Part shown: positions 55,190 to 64,000 of the stretch, piece by piece
Position numbering within the stretch: position 1 is the first letter of the stretch
Layout of the letters: every line of letters begins with the position of its first letter
From: Amycolatopsis sp. NBC_01488
GTDB lineage: Bacteria; Actinomycetota; Actinomycetes; Mycobacteriales; Pseudonocardiaceae
Direction of reading: 5' to 3'
Length of the DNA stretch: 64,000 nt
Assembly (NCBI RefSeq): GCF_036227105.1
Contig: NZ_CP109434.1
Span: 1,051,001 to 1,115,000, forward strand
Program-made: the position numbers and the translations under genes
Notes under the pieces: generated by a model
Databases searched by the model: none
What the model saw: the letters and a program-made list of their open reading frames with translations, nothing else
Told to the model about the DNA's origin: nothing

Positions 55190-55645
55190 ATGGCACGCGT
55201 ACAGCTCGCGCTACGGGTCGGGGACCTCGAAGGCTCGATCGACTTCTACTCGAAGCTGTTCGGCACCGAGCCGGCCAAGCTCCGGCCCGGCTACGCCAAC
55301 TTCGCCATCGCCGAACCCGCGCTCAAGCTCGTGCTGCTGGAGGGCGAGCCGGGCCAGGCCACGGTCTTGGACCACCTCGGCGTCGAGGTCGGCTCGACCG
55401 ACGAGGTCAGCGCGGCGTCCGAGCGCCTCACCGGCGAGGGCCTGGCGACGTTGACCGAAGACGACACCACCTGCTGCTACGCCGTGCAGGACAAGGTGTG
55501 GGTGCACGGTCCCGGCCGGGAACCGTGGGAGGTCTACACGGTCAAGGCCGACTCCCCGACCTACGGCACCGACAGCGCGGCCACCCCGGCGACCTGCTGC
55601 ACATCGGACGACGAAGCCGCGCGGCCCGCGGGCTGCTGCTCCTAG
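55190..55645 (+). CDS. arsI: ArsI/CadI-family C-As lyase (VOC fold)
   Basis: This 151-residue vicinal-oxygen-chelate protein starts VQLALRVGDLEGSIDFYSKLFG. The paired cysteines needed to bind trivalent organoarsenicals are C95-C96 in DDTTCCYAVQDK, and WEVYTVK supplies a metal ligand. ArsI cleaves methyl- or phenyl-arsenite to As(III). A Cys-rich tail (TCCTSDD; AGCCS) may bind metal. ATG 55190 has AAGGAGG upstream. It is divergent from the arsR operon and probably derepressed with it. Confidence 0.9.
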   Translation: MARVQLALRVGDLEGSIDFYSKLFGTEPAKLRPGYANFAIAEPALKLVLLEGEPGQATVLDHLGVEVGSTDEVSAASERLTGEGLATLTEDDTTCCYAVQDKVWVHGPGREPWEVYTVKADSPTYGTDSAATPATCCTSDDEAARPAGCCS

Positions 55646-56160
55646 CCGGCGGGCAAGGTCAGCTGCCGCCGGTGGAAGTCGAAGTGGCGGGTCGGGAAGC
55701 GGTAGACGTCGGCCAAGGTCATGTAGTCGGCGAAGAACGGGTCCCACCGGGTCGGGTAGTGCATGCCCCTGGCCAGGTCGGCGTCCGATTCGCGGTCCAG
55801 GCGGCGGTGCAGCGCCGCGACCGTGCGGTCGAACAGCGAGAGCATCCACCGCCGTGGCAGCACCGTGCCACCCAGCCAGGAACCGGCGAAGTTGACCGCG
55901 TCGAACGGCACCGTTCCGGCGTCGAGCAGCCGCGCGAAGCGGCGGCTCACGCCGGTCGGCAGCCGATCGAACAGCCGCACCAGCCGCAGCAGCGCGCGGA
56001 CGATCAGATAGCCCAGCAGCATGTGGAAGAGCAGCTGCCGGTTGGTCCACCGGGTGCCCGCGGACCGGCCGCGCAGGTCGTTCTCACGCGCCCCGTCGAG
56101 CAGCTCGTGGAACGCCCTGCGCGCCCGGTCCAGGTCGTCGTGAACGGCGGCTTTGTCCAC
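55642..56160 (-). CDS. DinB-like helical bundle protein
   Basis: This 172-residue soluble protein has helices spaced like the DinB/mycothiol-dependent family, with His residues in LLFHMLLGY and TRHFDFHRRQL that could form a metal site. No signal peptide is present. GTG 56160 is the start used. It overlaps the arsI stop by 4 bp in convergent orientation. A thiol-linked detoxification role is possible but not shown. Confidence 0.72.
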   Translation of the reverse strand: MDKAAVHDDLDRARRAFHELLDGARENDLRGRSAGTRWTNRQLLFHMLLGYLIVRALLRLVRLFDRLPTGVSRRFARLLDAGTVPFDAVNFAGSWLGGTVLPRRWMLSLFDRTVAALHRRLDRESDADLARGMHYPTRWDPFFADYMTLADVYRFPTRHFDFHRRQLTLPAG

Positions 56161-56188
56161 CCCCGCAGTGTCCCACGACTCGGCGGGG

Positions 56189-56620
56189 TCAGTCGCCTTC
56201 CGTGGTCGACAGCAGCTTCAGGTCCGCGCCCGCGGCCTCGAACCGGCCCCGCGGGTCCGCCACCAGCTTCCGCAGCTCCAGGTCCATCATCCCGAGCGTG
56301 CAGGTGATCTCCGCGGCGAGCGTTCCGTCCGTCTTGTAGATGTTCGAGTCCATCGAGAACGTCTTGCCGCTGCCGAACTTGACGTCGCACGTCACGTCGA
56401 CCTCGTCGCCCGCGCGCAGCTCGCGGCGGAACACCACGTGCGTCTCCAGCAGCACCGACGCCACGCCGTGGAACCCGTCGAGCACTCCCGCTGCCTCGAG
56501 CAGCTCCAGGCGGGACACTTCGCCGTACGAGTGGTAGACGGCGTGGTTGAGGTGGCCCAGGGTGTCCAGCTCGTAGTGCCGGACCTTGATCCGGATCCGG
56601 AACGGCTCGCGCTCAGTCAC
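56189..56620 (-). CDS. Hotdog-fold acyl-CoA thioesterase
   Basis: This 143-residue protein has the 4-hydroxybenzoyl-CoA thioesterase pattern: RHYELDTLGHLNHAVYHSYGEVSR with the catalytic Asp/His region (seen as RHYELDTLGHLNHAVYH), then VLLETHVVFRRELRAGDEV. GTG 56620 lies 7 nt after TACAGT and is preferred as a leaderless start. It is downstream of glnE on the same strand with 15 bp between them. The substrate acyl-CoA is unknown. Confidence 0.88.
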   Translation of the reverse strand: MTEREPFRIRIKVRHYELDTLGHLNHAVYHSYGEVSRLELLEAAGVLDGFHGVASVLLETHVVFRRELRAGDEVDVTCDVKFGSGKTFSMDSNIYKTDGTLAAEITCTLGMMDLELRKLVADPRGRFEAAGADLKLLSTTEGD

Positions 56621-56635
56621 GCACCCCACTGTAGG

Positions 56636-59611
56636 TCAGGCCGCGTAGAACAGCTTTTCCACCACCGTGTGCGCCCGGCGGGTGATGCGGCGGTACGTGT
56701 CCAGGAACTCGCCCGGGTCGTCGGCGGCGGTCTGCCCCAGGACGCGGGCCACCGCCGCCAGGTCGCGGCCCGAGCCCGGGACCTCGTCGACCGCCTTGCC
56801 GCGCACCAGCATTCCCGCGTTGCGCACCCGCGTCGCCAGTAGCCACGCCTCGCGCAGCGAGTCCGCTTCGGACTGCGAAGCCAGCCCCGCTTCCGGCAGG
56901 CAGACCAGCGCGTCCAGCGTCGACGTCGTCCGCAGGCCTGGCACCGAGTGCGCGTGCTGCAACTGCAGCAGCTGGACGGTCCACTCGACGTCGGCGAGGC
57001 CGCCGCGGCCGAGTTTCGTGTGGCGCGTCGGGTCGGCGCCGCGGGGCATGCGCTCGGTCTCCACCCGCGCCTTGATGCGGCGGATCTCGCGCGCCTTCGT
57101 CGCGTCCAAGCCGAGTTCGGGGTAGCGGATCGGGTCGATCATCGCGATGAAGCGCTCGCCCAAATCGTCGTCGCCCGCGACGAACCGGGCGCGCAGCAGC
57201 GCCTGCGCCTCCCACACCTCGCCCCAGCGCGCGTAGTACGCGCGGTACGACTCCAGCGTCCGCACCAGCGGCCCGCTCCGCCCCTCCGGCCGCAGGTCCG
57301 CGTCGACCTCCAGAGCCGGGTCCGAGCTCGGCGCGCCCAGCATCTTCCGGACGGTTTCGGCCACCGACGACGCGAACTTCACCGCGTCGGCGTCCGAGAC
57401 ACCTTCGGACGGTTCGCACACGAAGAGGACGTCGGCGTCGGAGCCGTAGCCGAGTTCGGCGCCGCCGAGGCGGCCCATCCCGATCACGGCGATGCGCGCG
57501 GGCGTGCGACCCAGCTCCGCCTGGCGCTGGCGGAACGCCGCGGCCAGCGCACCCTGCAGCACCGCGACCCAGACGCTGGACAGCGCTTCGCACACCGCGG
57601 GCACGTCGAGCAGGCCGAGCAGGTCGGCGCACGCGATCCGCAACATCTCGTGGCGTCGCAGCGAACGCGCGGCGGCGACGGCGGCGTTCAACCCGGGCTG
57701 ACGCCGGACTGCGGCCCGCAGCGAAGTCGCCACCTCGGCGGGCGTGCGGCCCAGCAGCCGGGCCGGGTCGCCGAGCAGCCGCAGCACTTCGGGCGCGCGC
57801 ACGAGCAGGTCCGGCACCAGCCGGGACGTCCCGAGCAGCGCCGCCAGGTTCTCCACGACCGTGCCCTCGTCGCGCAGCACCCGCAGGTACCACGGCGTGT
57901 CTTCGAGCGCCTCGGACACCTTCCGGTACGAGAGCAGCCCGCCGTCGGGGTCGGGCGTGTCGGCCAGGAGGTCGAGCAGCACCGGCAACAGCGCCTGCTG
58001 GATCGCGGCGCGCCGCGAGACACCGGAGGTGAGGGCCTTGATGTGCTGGAGCGCGCCATCAGGCGCCGTGTAGCCGAGCGCGGCCAGCCGGCTGGCGGCC
58101 TGCTTGGTGGTCAGGCGCAGCGCCTCGGTCGGCACGTTCGCGACGGACTGCAGCAGCGGCCGGTAGAAGATCTTCTCGTGCAGGCGCCGAACTCCCTTGG
58201 CGTGCTTGCGGAATTCCGCCAGCAAGGCCTCGCCCTGGCTCTTGCCGCCGCTCGCCTTGATGCCGCTGGCGCGGGCGATGATGCGCAGCTCGGCGGTGTC
58301 CGAGGTCGCCGGGAACAGGTGGGTGCGGCGCAGCCGCCGCAGCTGGAGCCGGTGTTCGATCATCCGCAGGAACTCGTACGACGCGCCCAGCTCGGCCGCG
58401 TCCTGGCGGCCGACGTAGCCGCCTTCGCCGAGCGCGGCGAGCGCGTCCATCGTGGACGGCGAGCGCAGGTCGGCGTCCACGCGGCCGTGCACCAACTGCA
58501 GCAGCTGCACGGCGAACTCGACGTCCCGCAGCCCGCCGCGGCCCAGCTTGAGCTCGCGTTCGGCGTGCTCGGACGGCACGTGCCCCTCGACGCGCCGGCG
58601 CATCTGCTGCACCTCGCCGACGAAGTTGTCCCGGTCGGCCGCCGACCACACCAGCGGCGCGACCATCTCGGCGTACTGCTGCCCCAGCTCGGCGTCGCCC
58701 GCCACCGGGCGCGCCTTGAGCAGCGCCTGGAACTCCCAGGTCTTGGCCCACTTCTGGTAGTAGCCGTGGTGGCTTTCGAGAGTGCGGACCAGCGCGCCGG
58801 CCTTGCCTTCGGGGCGCAGCGCGGCATCGACCTCGAAGCACGCCTTGTCGACGACCCGCATCATCGTGCTGGCCAGCCGCGTCGCGACACCGAGGTCGTC
58901 GGCGCCGACGAAGATGACGTCGACGTCGCTGACGTAGTTGAGCTCCCGGCCGCCGCACTTGCCCATGGCGACGATCGACAGGCAGCCCTCGGCCGACGCG
59001 CCGACCTCGGCTTCGGCGACGACGAGCCCGGCGGCGAGCGCTGCTTCGGCCAGCTCGGTCAGCTGCGCCGCGACCTCGGCGTAGTGCGGGTGCTCGAGCC
59101 CCTCCTCGACGAGGTGACCCAGGTCCGCGGCGGCGATGCCGAGCAGCTGCCCGCGGTAGGCGACCTTGAGAGCCTGCTCGGCTTCGGTCCTGGTGAGCAC
59201 CGAACCGTCGTCACGCACGAGCGACGCGCGGAGGGCTTCCCGGTAGCAGGCGGAGTCGGTGCACTTGTCGCCGGTGAGCGACTGCCACTGCCCGGGGTTC
59301 GCGGCGAGGAAGTCGGCGAGCGCACTCGACGTCCCGAGCACGCTGAGGAGACGGCCGCGGAACGTGCGGTGGGCGCGCAGCTGCCCTTCGAGCCGGGTCC
59401 ACTCGCCGGCGTCGGCCTCGCGGATCCGGTCGATCCCGCGCAGCGCGAGGTCCGGGTCGGCGGTGCGGGACAGCGCCGCGAGGACGTCGGCGGCGGCCTC
59501 GACCGGGCCGGCGTCGGCCCACCAGCCGGCCGCGCGCAACTGACCCTCGGCACGGGAATCCGTGAAGCCGTACCTCGCCGCCGAAGCGGTCGTTCGCGCG
59601 CGGTCTGCCAT
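56636..59611 (-). CDS. glnE: Glutamine synthetase adenylyltransferase/deadenylase
   Basis: This 991-residue bifunctional enzyme adjusts glutamine synthetase activity. It has two nucleotidyltransferase domains with GxGxL/DxD cores: GGRELNYVSDVDVIFVG in the N-terminal half and GGAELGYGSDADVLFVCEP in the C-terminal half, each followed by a GRGGL(R/A)DVE helix. ATG 59611 lies 8 nt after TACGGT. Its target is the GlnA encoded at 50.6 kb; in mycobacteria the two genes are adjacent, here an arsenic island separates them. Confidence 0.97.
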   Translation of the reverse strand: MADRARTTASAARYGFTDSRAEGQLRAAGWWADAGPVEAAADVLAALSRTADPDLALRGIDRIREADAGEWTRLEGQLRAHRTFRGRLLSVLGTSSALADFLAANPGQWQSLTGDKCTDSACYREALRASLVRDDGSVLTRTEAEQALKVAYRGQLLGIAAADLGHLVEEGLEHPHYAEVAAQLTELAEAALAAGLVVAEAEVGASAEGCLSIVAMGKCGGRELNYVSDVDVIFVGADDLGVATRLASTMMRVVDKACFEVDAALRPEGKAGALVRTLESHHGYYQKWAKTWEFQALLKARPVAGDAELGQQYAEMVAPLVWSAADRDNFVGEVQQMRRRVEGHVPSEHAERELKLGRGGLRDVEFAVQLLQLVHGRVDADLRSPSTMDALAALGEGGYVGRQDAAELGASYEFLRMIEHRLQLRRLRRTHLFPATSDTAELRIIARASGIKASGGKSQGEALLAEFRKHAKGVRRLHEKIFYRPLLQSVANVPTEALRLTTKQAASRLAALGYTAPDGALQHIKALTSGVSRRAAIQQALLPVLLDLLADTPDPDGGLLSYRKVSEALEDTPWYLRVLRDEGTVVENLAALLGTSRLVPDLLVRAPEVLRLLGDPARLLGRTPAEVATSLRAAVRRQPGLNAAVAAARSLRRHEMLRIACADLLGLLDVPAVCEALSSVWVAVLQGALAAAFRQRQAELGRTPARIAVIGMGRLGGAELGYGSDADVLFVCEPSEGVSDADAVKFASSVAETVRKMLGAPSSDPALEVDADLRPEGRSGPLVRTLESYRAYYARWGEVWEAQALLRARFVAGDDDLGERFIAMIDPIRYPELGLDATKAREIRRIKARVETERMPRGADPTRHTKLGRGGLADVEWTVQLLQLQHAHSVPGLRTTSTLDALVCLPEAGLASQSEADSLREAWLLATRVRNAGMLVRGKAVDEVPGSGRDLAAVARVLGQTAADDPGEFLDTYRRITRRAHTVVEKLFYAA

Positions 59612-59641
59612 CACGGACCACCGTATCCCGGGTGCCCGCGA

Positions 59642-60775
59642 TCAGGCGGCGAGCCGGCCCGGTTCGGTTTCCGCGGGCGTCGGCTCGGGCACCTGGAAGC
59701 TGTGCGCGGTGACGGGGTGGCGACGGGAAAGCAGCCAGATCCCGGCCCCCACCCCGATGCCGACGACGCCGACGGCGACTGTGCCAGCGGCGCCGAGCGA
59801 GGCGATCTTGCCCGAGATCGCGCCGACGATCGCGGCGGCGGGCAGCGTGAACAGCCACGCGACGACCATCCGGCCCGCCATCCGCCACCGCACCGGCGCC
59901 TCGCGGCGGCCGACGCCGGAGCCGACGATCCCGCCGGAGCACACGTGCGTCGTCGACAGGGGGAAGCCCAGCCGCGACGAGACCAGGATGACCAGCGCCG
60001 AGCTCGTCTGGGCGGCGAAGCCCTGCGGGCCTTCGATGTCGGTCAGGCCCTTGCCGAGGGTGTGCGTGATGCGCCAGCCGCCGAGGTAGGTACCGAGCGC
60101 GAGGGCACAAGCGGCGCTGATGATCACCCAGACGGGTGGCGACGCACCGGCCGGCAGGCTGCCCGCGCTGACGAGCGTGAGCGTGATGACGCCCATCGTC
60201 TTCTGCGCGTCGTTGGTGCCGTGGGCGAGCGACACGAGCGACGCCGAGACGACCTGGCCGACCTTGAACCCGCGCGTGGCCGGGCGGTTGCGGACCAGGA
60301 AGCGGTAGACGAGGTACGTCACGACCATCGCGACGACGCCGGCGATCACCGGGCTCGCGGCGGCCGGGACGAGAACCTTCTCGACGATCTTTCCGAAGTG
60401 GACCGAATCGGCGCCCGCCGACACCCAGGTGGCGCCGATCAGGCCGCCGAACAGGGCGTGCGACGAGCTCGACGGCAACCCGACGAACCACGTCACGAGG
60501 TTCCAGACGATCGCGCCGATCAGCCCGCCGAAGACGATCGACGGGCCGATCTTCGTGTCGTCCACCAGGCCGCTGGAGATCGTCTTGGCGACCTCCACCG
60601 ACAGGAACGCGCCGACCAGGTTCAGCACCGCCGAGATCGCGACGGCGACGCGAGGCTTGAGCGCACCGGTCGCGATCGACGTCGCCATCGAGTTCGCGGT
60701 GTCGTGGAACCCGTTCGTGAAATCGAATACCAGGGCCGTGACGACGACGAGCACGACCAGCAACGAGGGTTCCAC
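59642..60775 (-). CDS. PiT-family phosphate transporter (second copy)
   Basis: This 377-residue membrane protein is closely similar to the one at 6.0-7.1 kb: FDFTNGFHDTANSMATSIAT, SVEVAKTISSG, SSSSHALFGGLIGATW and LAHGTNDAQKTMGVITL are shared. It should import phosphate. GTG 60775 has GGAGGTCGGG upstream. It lacks the small membrane partner gene found beside copy 1. It is 30 bp from the glnE start on the same strand. Confidence 0.94.
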   Translation of the reverse strand: MEPSLLVVLVVVTALVFDFTNGFHDTANSMATSIATGALKPRVAVAISAVLNLVGAFLSVEVAKTISSGLVDDTKIGPSIVFGGLIGAIVWNLVTWFVGLPSSSSHALFGGLIGATWVSAGADSVHFGKIVEKVLVPAAASPVIAGVVAMVVTYLVYRFLVRNRPATRGFKVGQVVSASLVSLAHGTNDAQKTMGVITLTLVSAGSLPAGASPPVWVIISAACALALGTYLGGWRITHTLGKGLTDIEGPQGFAAQTSSALVILVSSRLGFPLSTTHVCSGGIVGSGVGRREAPVRWRMAGRMVVAWLFTLPAAAIVGAISGKIASLGAAGTVAVGVVGIGVGAGIWLLSRRHPVTAHSFQVPEPTPAETEPGRLAA

Positions 60776-60869
60776 CCCGACCTCCGAACCCTTGTGGGAC
60801 TCCTCCCGCAAGGTACCTGAAGGGTGACGCCTGGTGTTAACAGGCCGTTGCTTATCGTGACCCTCGCCG

Positions 60870-61619
60870 TTAAGCCAACGGTAACGAGCGTTGACTGTCG
60901 GCGGCGGTCTCGAGTTCCCCGGACGCCAACCGGACGAACCGCTGCGCGAACGGGCGCCACGTTTCCTCGATGTCGGCGTGCACGGTGACCAGCGCATCGT
61001 GCTCGAGTGAGCCCGGACGGGCGAATTCCGCCATCTCGGGCTCGTCGGCGGCCCAGCTCTCGACGATGGCGGGCGTCGTCTCGATGTGGAACTGGACACC
61101 GTAGACACACCGGTTGATCCGGAAAGCCTGGTGCGCGTAGCGCGGCGCGGACGCCAGCAGCTCGGCGCCGGGCGGGAGCCGGGTGATCGCGTCGTTGTGG
61201 AACTGCAGGACGTCCTGCATGAGCGGCAGGTCGGCGAAGAGCGGGTCGGTCCACGCCGCGTCCTTCTTCGCGACGAGGTGTGGACCGACCTCGGGCCCGT
61301 CGCGCCCGACCTCGACGCGGCCCCCGGTGGCGACGGCCAGCAGCTGCGCGCCGAGGCAGATCCCCAGGGTCGGGATCCTCTTCGTCGCGGCTTTCGCCAG
61401 CAGCCGCCGGACGTCGGCGAGCCACGGGTGCTTCGCGTCGTCCTCCGCGGCCATGCCGCCGCCGAGGCAGACGACGCCCTGGTAGCCGTCGACGTCGTCG
61501 GGCAGGTCGTCCTTCGGCGGCAGCCGGACGTCGAGTTCCGCGCCGGCGTCGGTGAGCCAGTCGCCGAACGGGCCGAGCGGGTCCGACGCGTCCGGCTGGA
61601 TGATGAGCAGTCGTGTCAC
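60870..61619 (-). CDS. Class I glutamine amidotransferase-like protein
   Basis: This 249-residue protein has the GATase-1 nucleophile in TLGICLGAQLLA, the His-Glu pair in YGVQFHIETTP and LGGGMAAEDD near the N-terminus, similar to stand-alone GMP-synthase-like amidotransferases that hydrolyse gamma-glutamyl amides. GTG 61619 lies 7 nt after TACCCT, suggesting a leaderless start. The partner enzyme is unknown; position near glnE and glnA may be coincidental. Confidence 0.88.
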   Translation of the reverse strand: MTRLLIIQPDASDPLGPFGDWLTDAGAELDVRLPPKDDLPDDVDGYQGVVCLGGGMAAEDDAKHPWLADVRRLLAKAATKRIPTLGICLGAQLLAVATGGRVEVGRDGPEVGPHLVAKKDAAWTDPLFADLPLMQDVLQFHNDAITRLPPGAELLASAPRYAHQAFRINRCVYGVQFHIETTPAIVESWAADEPEMAEFARPGSLEHDALVTVHADIEETWRPFAQRFVRLASGELETAADSQRSLPLA

Positions 61620-61634
61620 GCTTTTCAGGGTAGG

Positions 61635-62063
61635 TCAGCAGGCACAGCGGATTCCGGGGGTGGCGGCTCCCTCGACGGGGTAGCCGGCCGAGATCCAGGC
61701 GGTGATGCCGCCGGAGAGCCGTTTCACCCGGAAGCCGAGCTGGGCGAGCTTGAGGGCGCCCTTGGTGGCGGCGTTGCAGTGGATGCTCTCGCAGTAGCAG
61801 ACGTAAACGAGCTGCCTGTCGAGGTGAGCGGTGGTCTCGGCCGTCATGTCGCGGTAGGGGAGGTTGATCGCGCCGGGGATGCGGGCCGCCTCGAAGGCTT
61901 CCGGGGCGCGCGTCTCGACGATCACGTAGCCGTCGGTGTGGCCGGCTTCGAGGTCACGGACGAGATCGTCGGGGTCGACTTCGAAGGCGAGTTCGGCGCC
62001 GAAGTACTTCGTGGCGGCTTCCGGAGCCGGGGCCGGGACGGTGAGCGTGCGTGCGGTGGTCAT
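61635..62063 (-). CDS. Single-domain rhodanese-like protein
   Basis: This 142-residue protein has a rhodanese fold (VIVETRAPEAFEAARIPGAINLP, seen as VIVETRAPEAF and ARIPGAINLPY) and a Cys-containing active loop VCYCESIHCNAATKGALKL, ending GIRCAC. The extra cysteines around the loop suggest sulfur or redox handling. ATG 62063 is the start. It is divergent from the Lrp/AsnC gene with 111 bp between them, a common regulator-target arrangement. Confidence 0.88.
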   Translation of the reverse strand: MTTARTLTVPAPAPEAATKYFGAELAFEVDPDDLVRDLEAGHTDGYVIVETRAPEAFEAARIPGAINLPYRDMTAETTAHLDRQLVYVCYCESIHCNAATKGALKLAQLGFRVKRLSGGITAWISAGYPVEGAATPGIRCAC

Positions 62064-62174
62064 GGGTAAATCCTGCTGGTGGCGGCGGTCCGGGCACAGG
62101 GCAGAATCGAGGCGGAAGCCCGGTCCGGCCGGGGATTTCCCTGTTCTGGCCCCTGCGCACCCGGGAGAATCACG

Positions 62175-62624
62175 GTGGACCTCGACGACGTCGACTGGCA
62201 CCTGCTGGACCTCCTCCAGGAGGACGGCCGGCTCAGCTTTTCGGAGCTGGGCCGCCGGGTGTCGCTGTCCGGCTCGGCGGTGACGGAGCGGGTGCGCCGG
62301 CTCGAGGAGCGCGGCGTGATCACGGGCTACGCGGCTCGCGTCGACACCACGAAGCTGGGCCTGCCGATCGAGGCGATGGTGCGCGCCCGCGTCCGGAGCC
62401 TGGACACGCCGCGGTTCCGGACGGCGGTGCTGCCGTTGCCGCAGGTCGTCTCGGCGGACCACGTCACCGGCGAAGAGTGCTGGATCCTGCGGGTGCTGTG
62501 CCGGGACACCGCGGAGCTGGAGGAGCTGGTCGAGAAGGTGCAGCGGTACGGCGAGACGACGACGTCGCTGGTGCTGTCCTCGCCGCTGCGCAGCCGGCCG
62601 GCGCCGCGGCCGCGCTCGGTCTGA
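62175..62624 (+). CDS. Lrp/AsnC-family transcriptional regulator
   Basis: This 149-residue regulator has an N-terminal helix-turn-helix (DWHLLDLLQEDGRLSFSELGRRV, seen as DWHLLDLLQEDGRLS and ELGRRVSLSGSAVTERVRRLEE) and a RAM-like effector domain from about residue 65 (VVSADHVTGEECWILRVLC). GTG 62175 has GGGAG upstream. It probably regulates the divergent rhodanese gene and itself; the effector amino acid is unknown. Confidence 0.9.
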   Translation: MDLDDVDWHLLDLLQEDGRLSFSELGRRVSLSGSAVTERVRRLEERGVITGYAARVDTTKLGLPIEAMVRARVRSLDTPRFRTAVLPLPQVVSADHVTGEECWILRVLCRDTAELEELVEKVQRYGETTTSLVLSSPLRSRPAPRPRSV

Positions 62625-62646
62625 CGGCTCGAGTGGCTGCGGGCAC

Positions 62647-62696
62647 AAGAAAAACGGCCTGGGCCGGGAGACTCTCGTCTCAACCGGGCCCAGGCC
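62647..62696 (-). terminator. rRNA operon terminator
   Basis: GGCCTGGGCC and GGCCCAGGCC form a long stem with inner GAGAC/GTCTC, followed on the minus strand by GTTTTTCTT. It ends the rRNA transcript and also faces the convergent Lrp gene. Confidence 0.85.
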
Positions 62697-62711
62697 CTCC
62701 TCCAACGTAAG

Positions 62712-62828
62712 TTCGGCGGTGTCCTACTCTCCCACAACCCTTCGGCTGCAGTACCATCGGCGCTATCAGGCTTAGCTTCCGGGTTCGGAATGGGACCGGG
62801 CGTTTCCCTGACGCTAAAACCACCGAAA
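62712..62828 (-). rRNA. rrf: 5S ribosomal RNA
   Basis: The minus strand reads TTTCGGTGGTTTTAGCG, then the conserved CCCATTCCGAACCCGGAAG loop and ends GACACCGCCGAA, which pairs with the 5' end. Length is about 117 nt; ends are accurate to a few bases. Confidence 0.93.
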
Positions 62829-62911
62829 CACTACGAAACACAACACATCTGCCCAACCTAGAGCAGCGTGTGGTGTTTCAGAACCGTAGAGTGGATGCGT
62901 AACACCTTCGT

Positions 62912-64000
<1,089 letters not shown>

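Noticed and set aside
60776..60869. PHO box upstream of the second PiT gene
   Set aside because: GTTAACA and GTCACC-like segments occur but not with the 11-bp direct-repeat spacing of PhoP sites; the match is too weak.

Overview
The window is high-G+C actinobacterial DNA, most likely from a Pseudonocardiales member close to Amycolatopsis. The signs are strong third-position G/C bias, many GTG starts, WhiB7 with an AT-hook, an actinobacterial tmRNA whose tag reads ADSSQREYALAA, a mycothiol/thioredoxin-type arsenate reductase, and gene order shared with the mycobacterial Rv3193c-Rv3198c and Rv2219-Rv2221c blocks. The genus is an inference; gene identities rest on reading the translated sequence.

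Layout, left to right. 1-10.6 kb: the end of an ABC exporter, a NarL-type two-component pair whose kinase has an unusual C-terminal extracytoplasmic domain, a dienelactone hydrolase, an unknown gene pair, a PiT phosphate transporter with a small membrane partner, an apolipoprotein N-acyltransferase-like enzyme, and two divergent secreted hydrolases. 10.6-18.2 kb: a complete histidine utilisation operon (hutH-hutU-M20 amidohydrolase-hutF-hutI, minus strand) with a divergent IclR regulator and a palindromic operator candidate. 18.3-22.3 kb: an MFS exporter, a GGDEF diguanylate cyclase, a small gene, then about 620 bp of hairpin-rich non-coding DNA downstream of the tmRNA gene. 22.3-26.6 kb: a sensor-domain protein, a histidine kinase and its regulator, and an acyltransferase. 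26.6-31.5 kb: prfB, ftsE, ftsX, smpB, an amidohydrolase and a PadR regulator.

31.5-33.5 kb: two identical initiator tRNA genes bracket a decayed TetR/FAD-monooxygenase pair. Each tRNA gene, like the tmRNA gene, is followed by a terminator hairpin and a shared two-hairpin module. 33.5-49.2 kb: a block matching mycobacterial Rv3193c-Rv3198c (UPF0182, PPA1309, PDZ/Lon-like protease, DUF2342, an orphan cyclodehydratase-like protein, an ABC1 kinase, WhiB7, UvrD2), with DnaA-box pairs around the cyclodehydratase/kinase genes and a long attenuated leader before whiB7. 49.2-59.6 kb: the nitrogen block DUF4191-RDD-glnA...glnE, split by an arsenic island (arsR-acr3-arsC, arsR-arsM, divergent arsI) plus a DinB gene and a thioesterase. 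59.6-64 kb: a second PiT transporter, a GATase, rhodanese and Lrp genes, and the 3' end of an rRNA operon (5S and partial 23S, minus strand).

Two features recur across the window. Many genes start with ATG/GTG 6-8 nt after a TANNNT box, which suggests leaderless transcripts. Many neighbours overlap by ATGA or GTGA, which suggests translational coupling. Two short motifs are far commoner than base composition predicts: the palindrome TCCACWGTGGA (seven exact copies) and the DnaA box TTGTCCACA (five copies).
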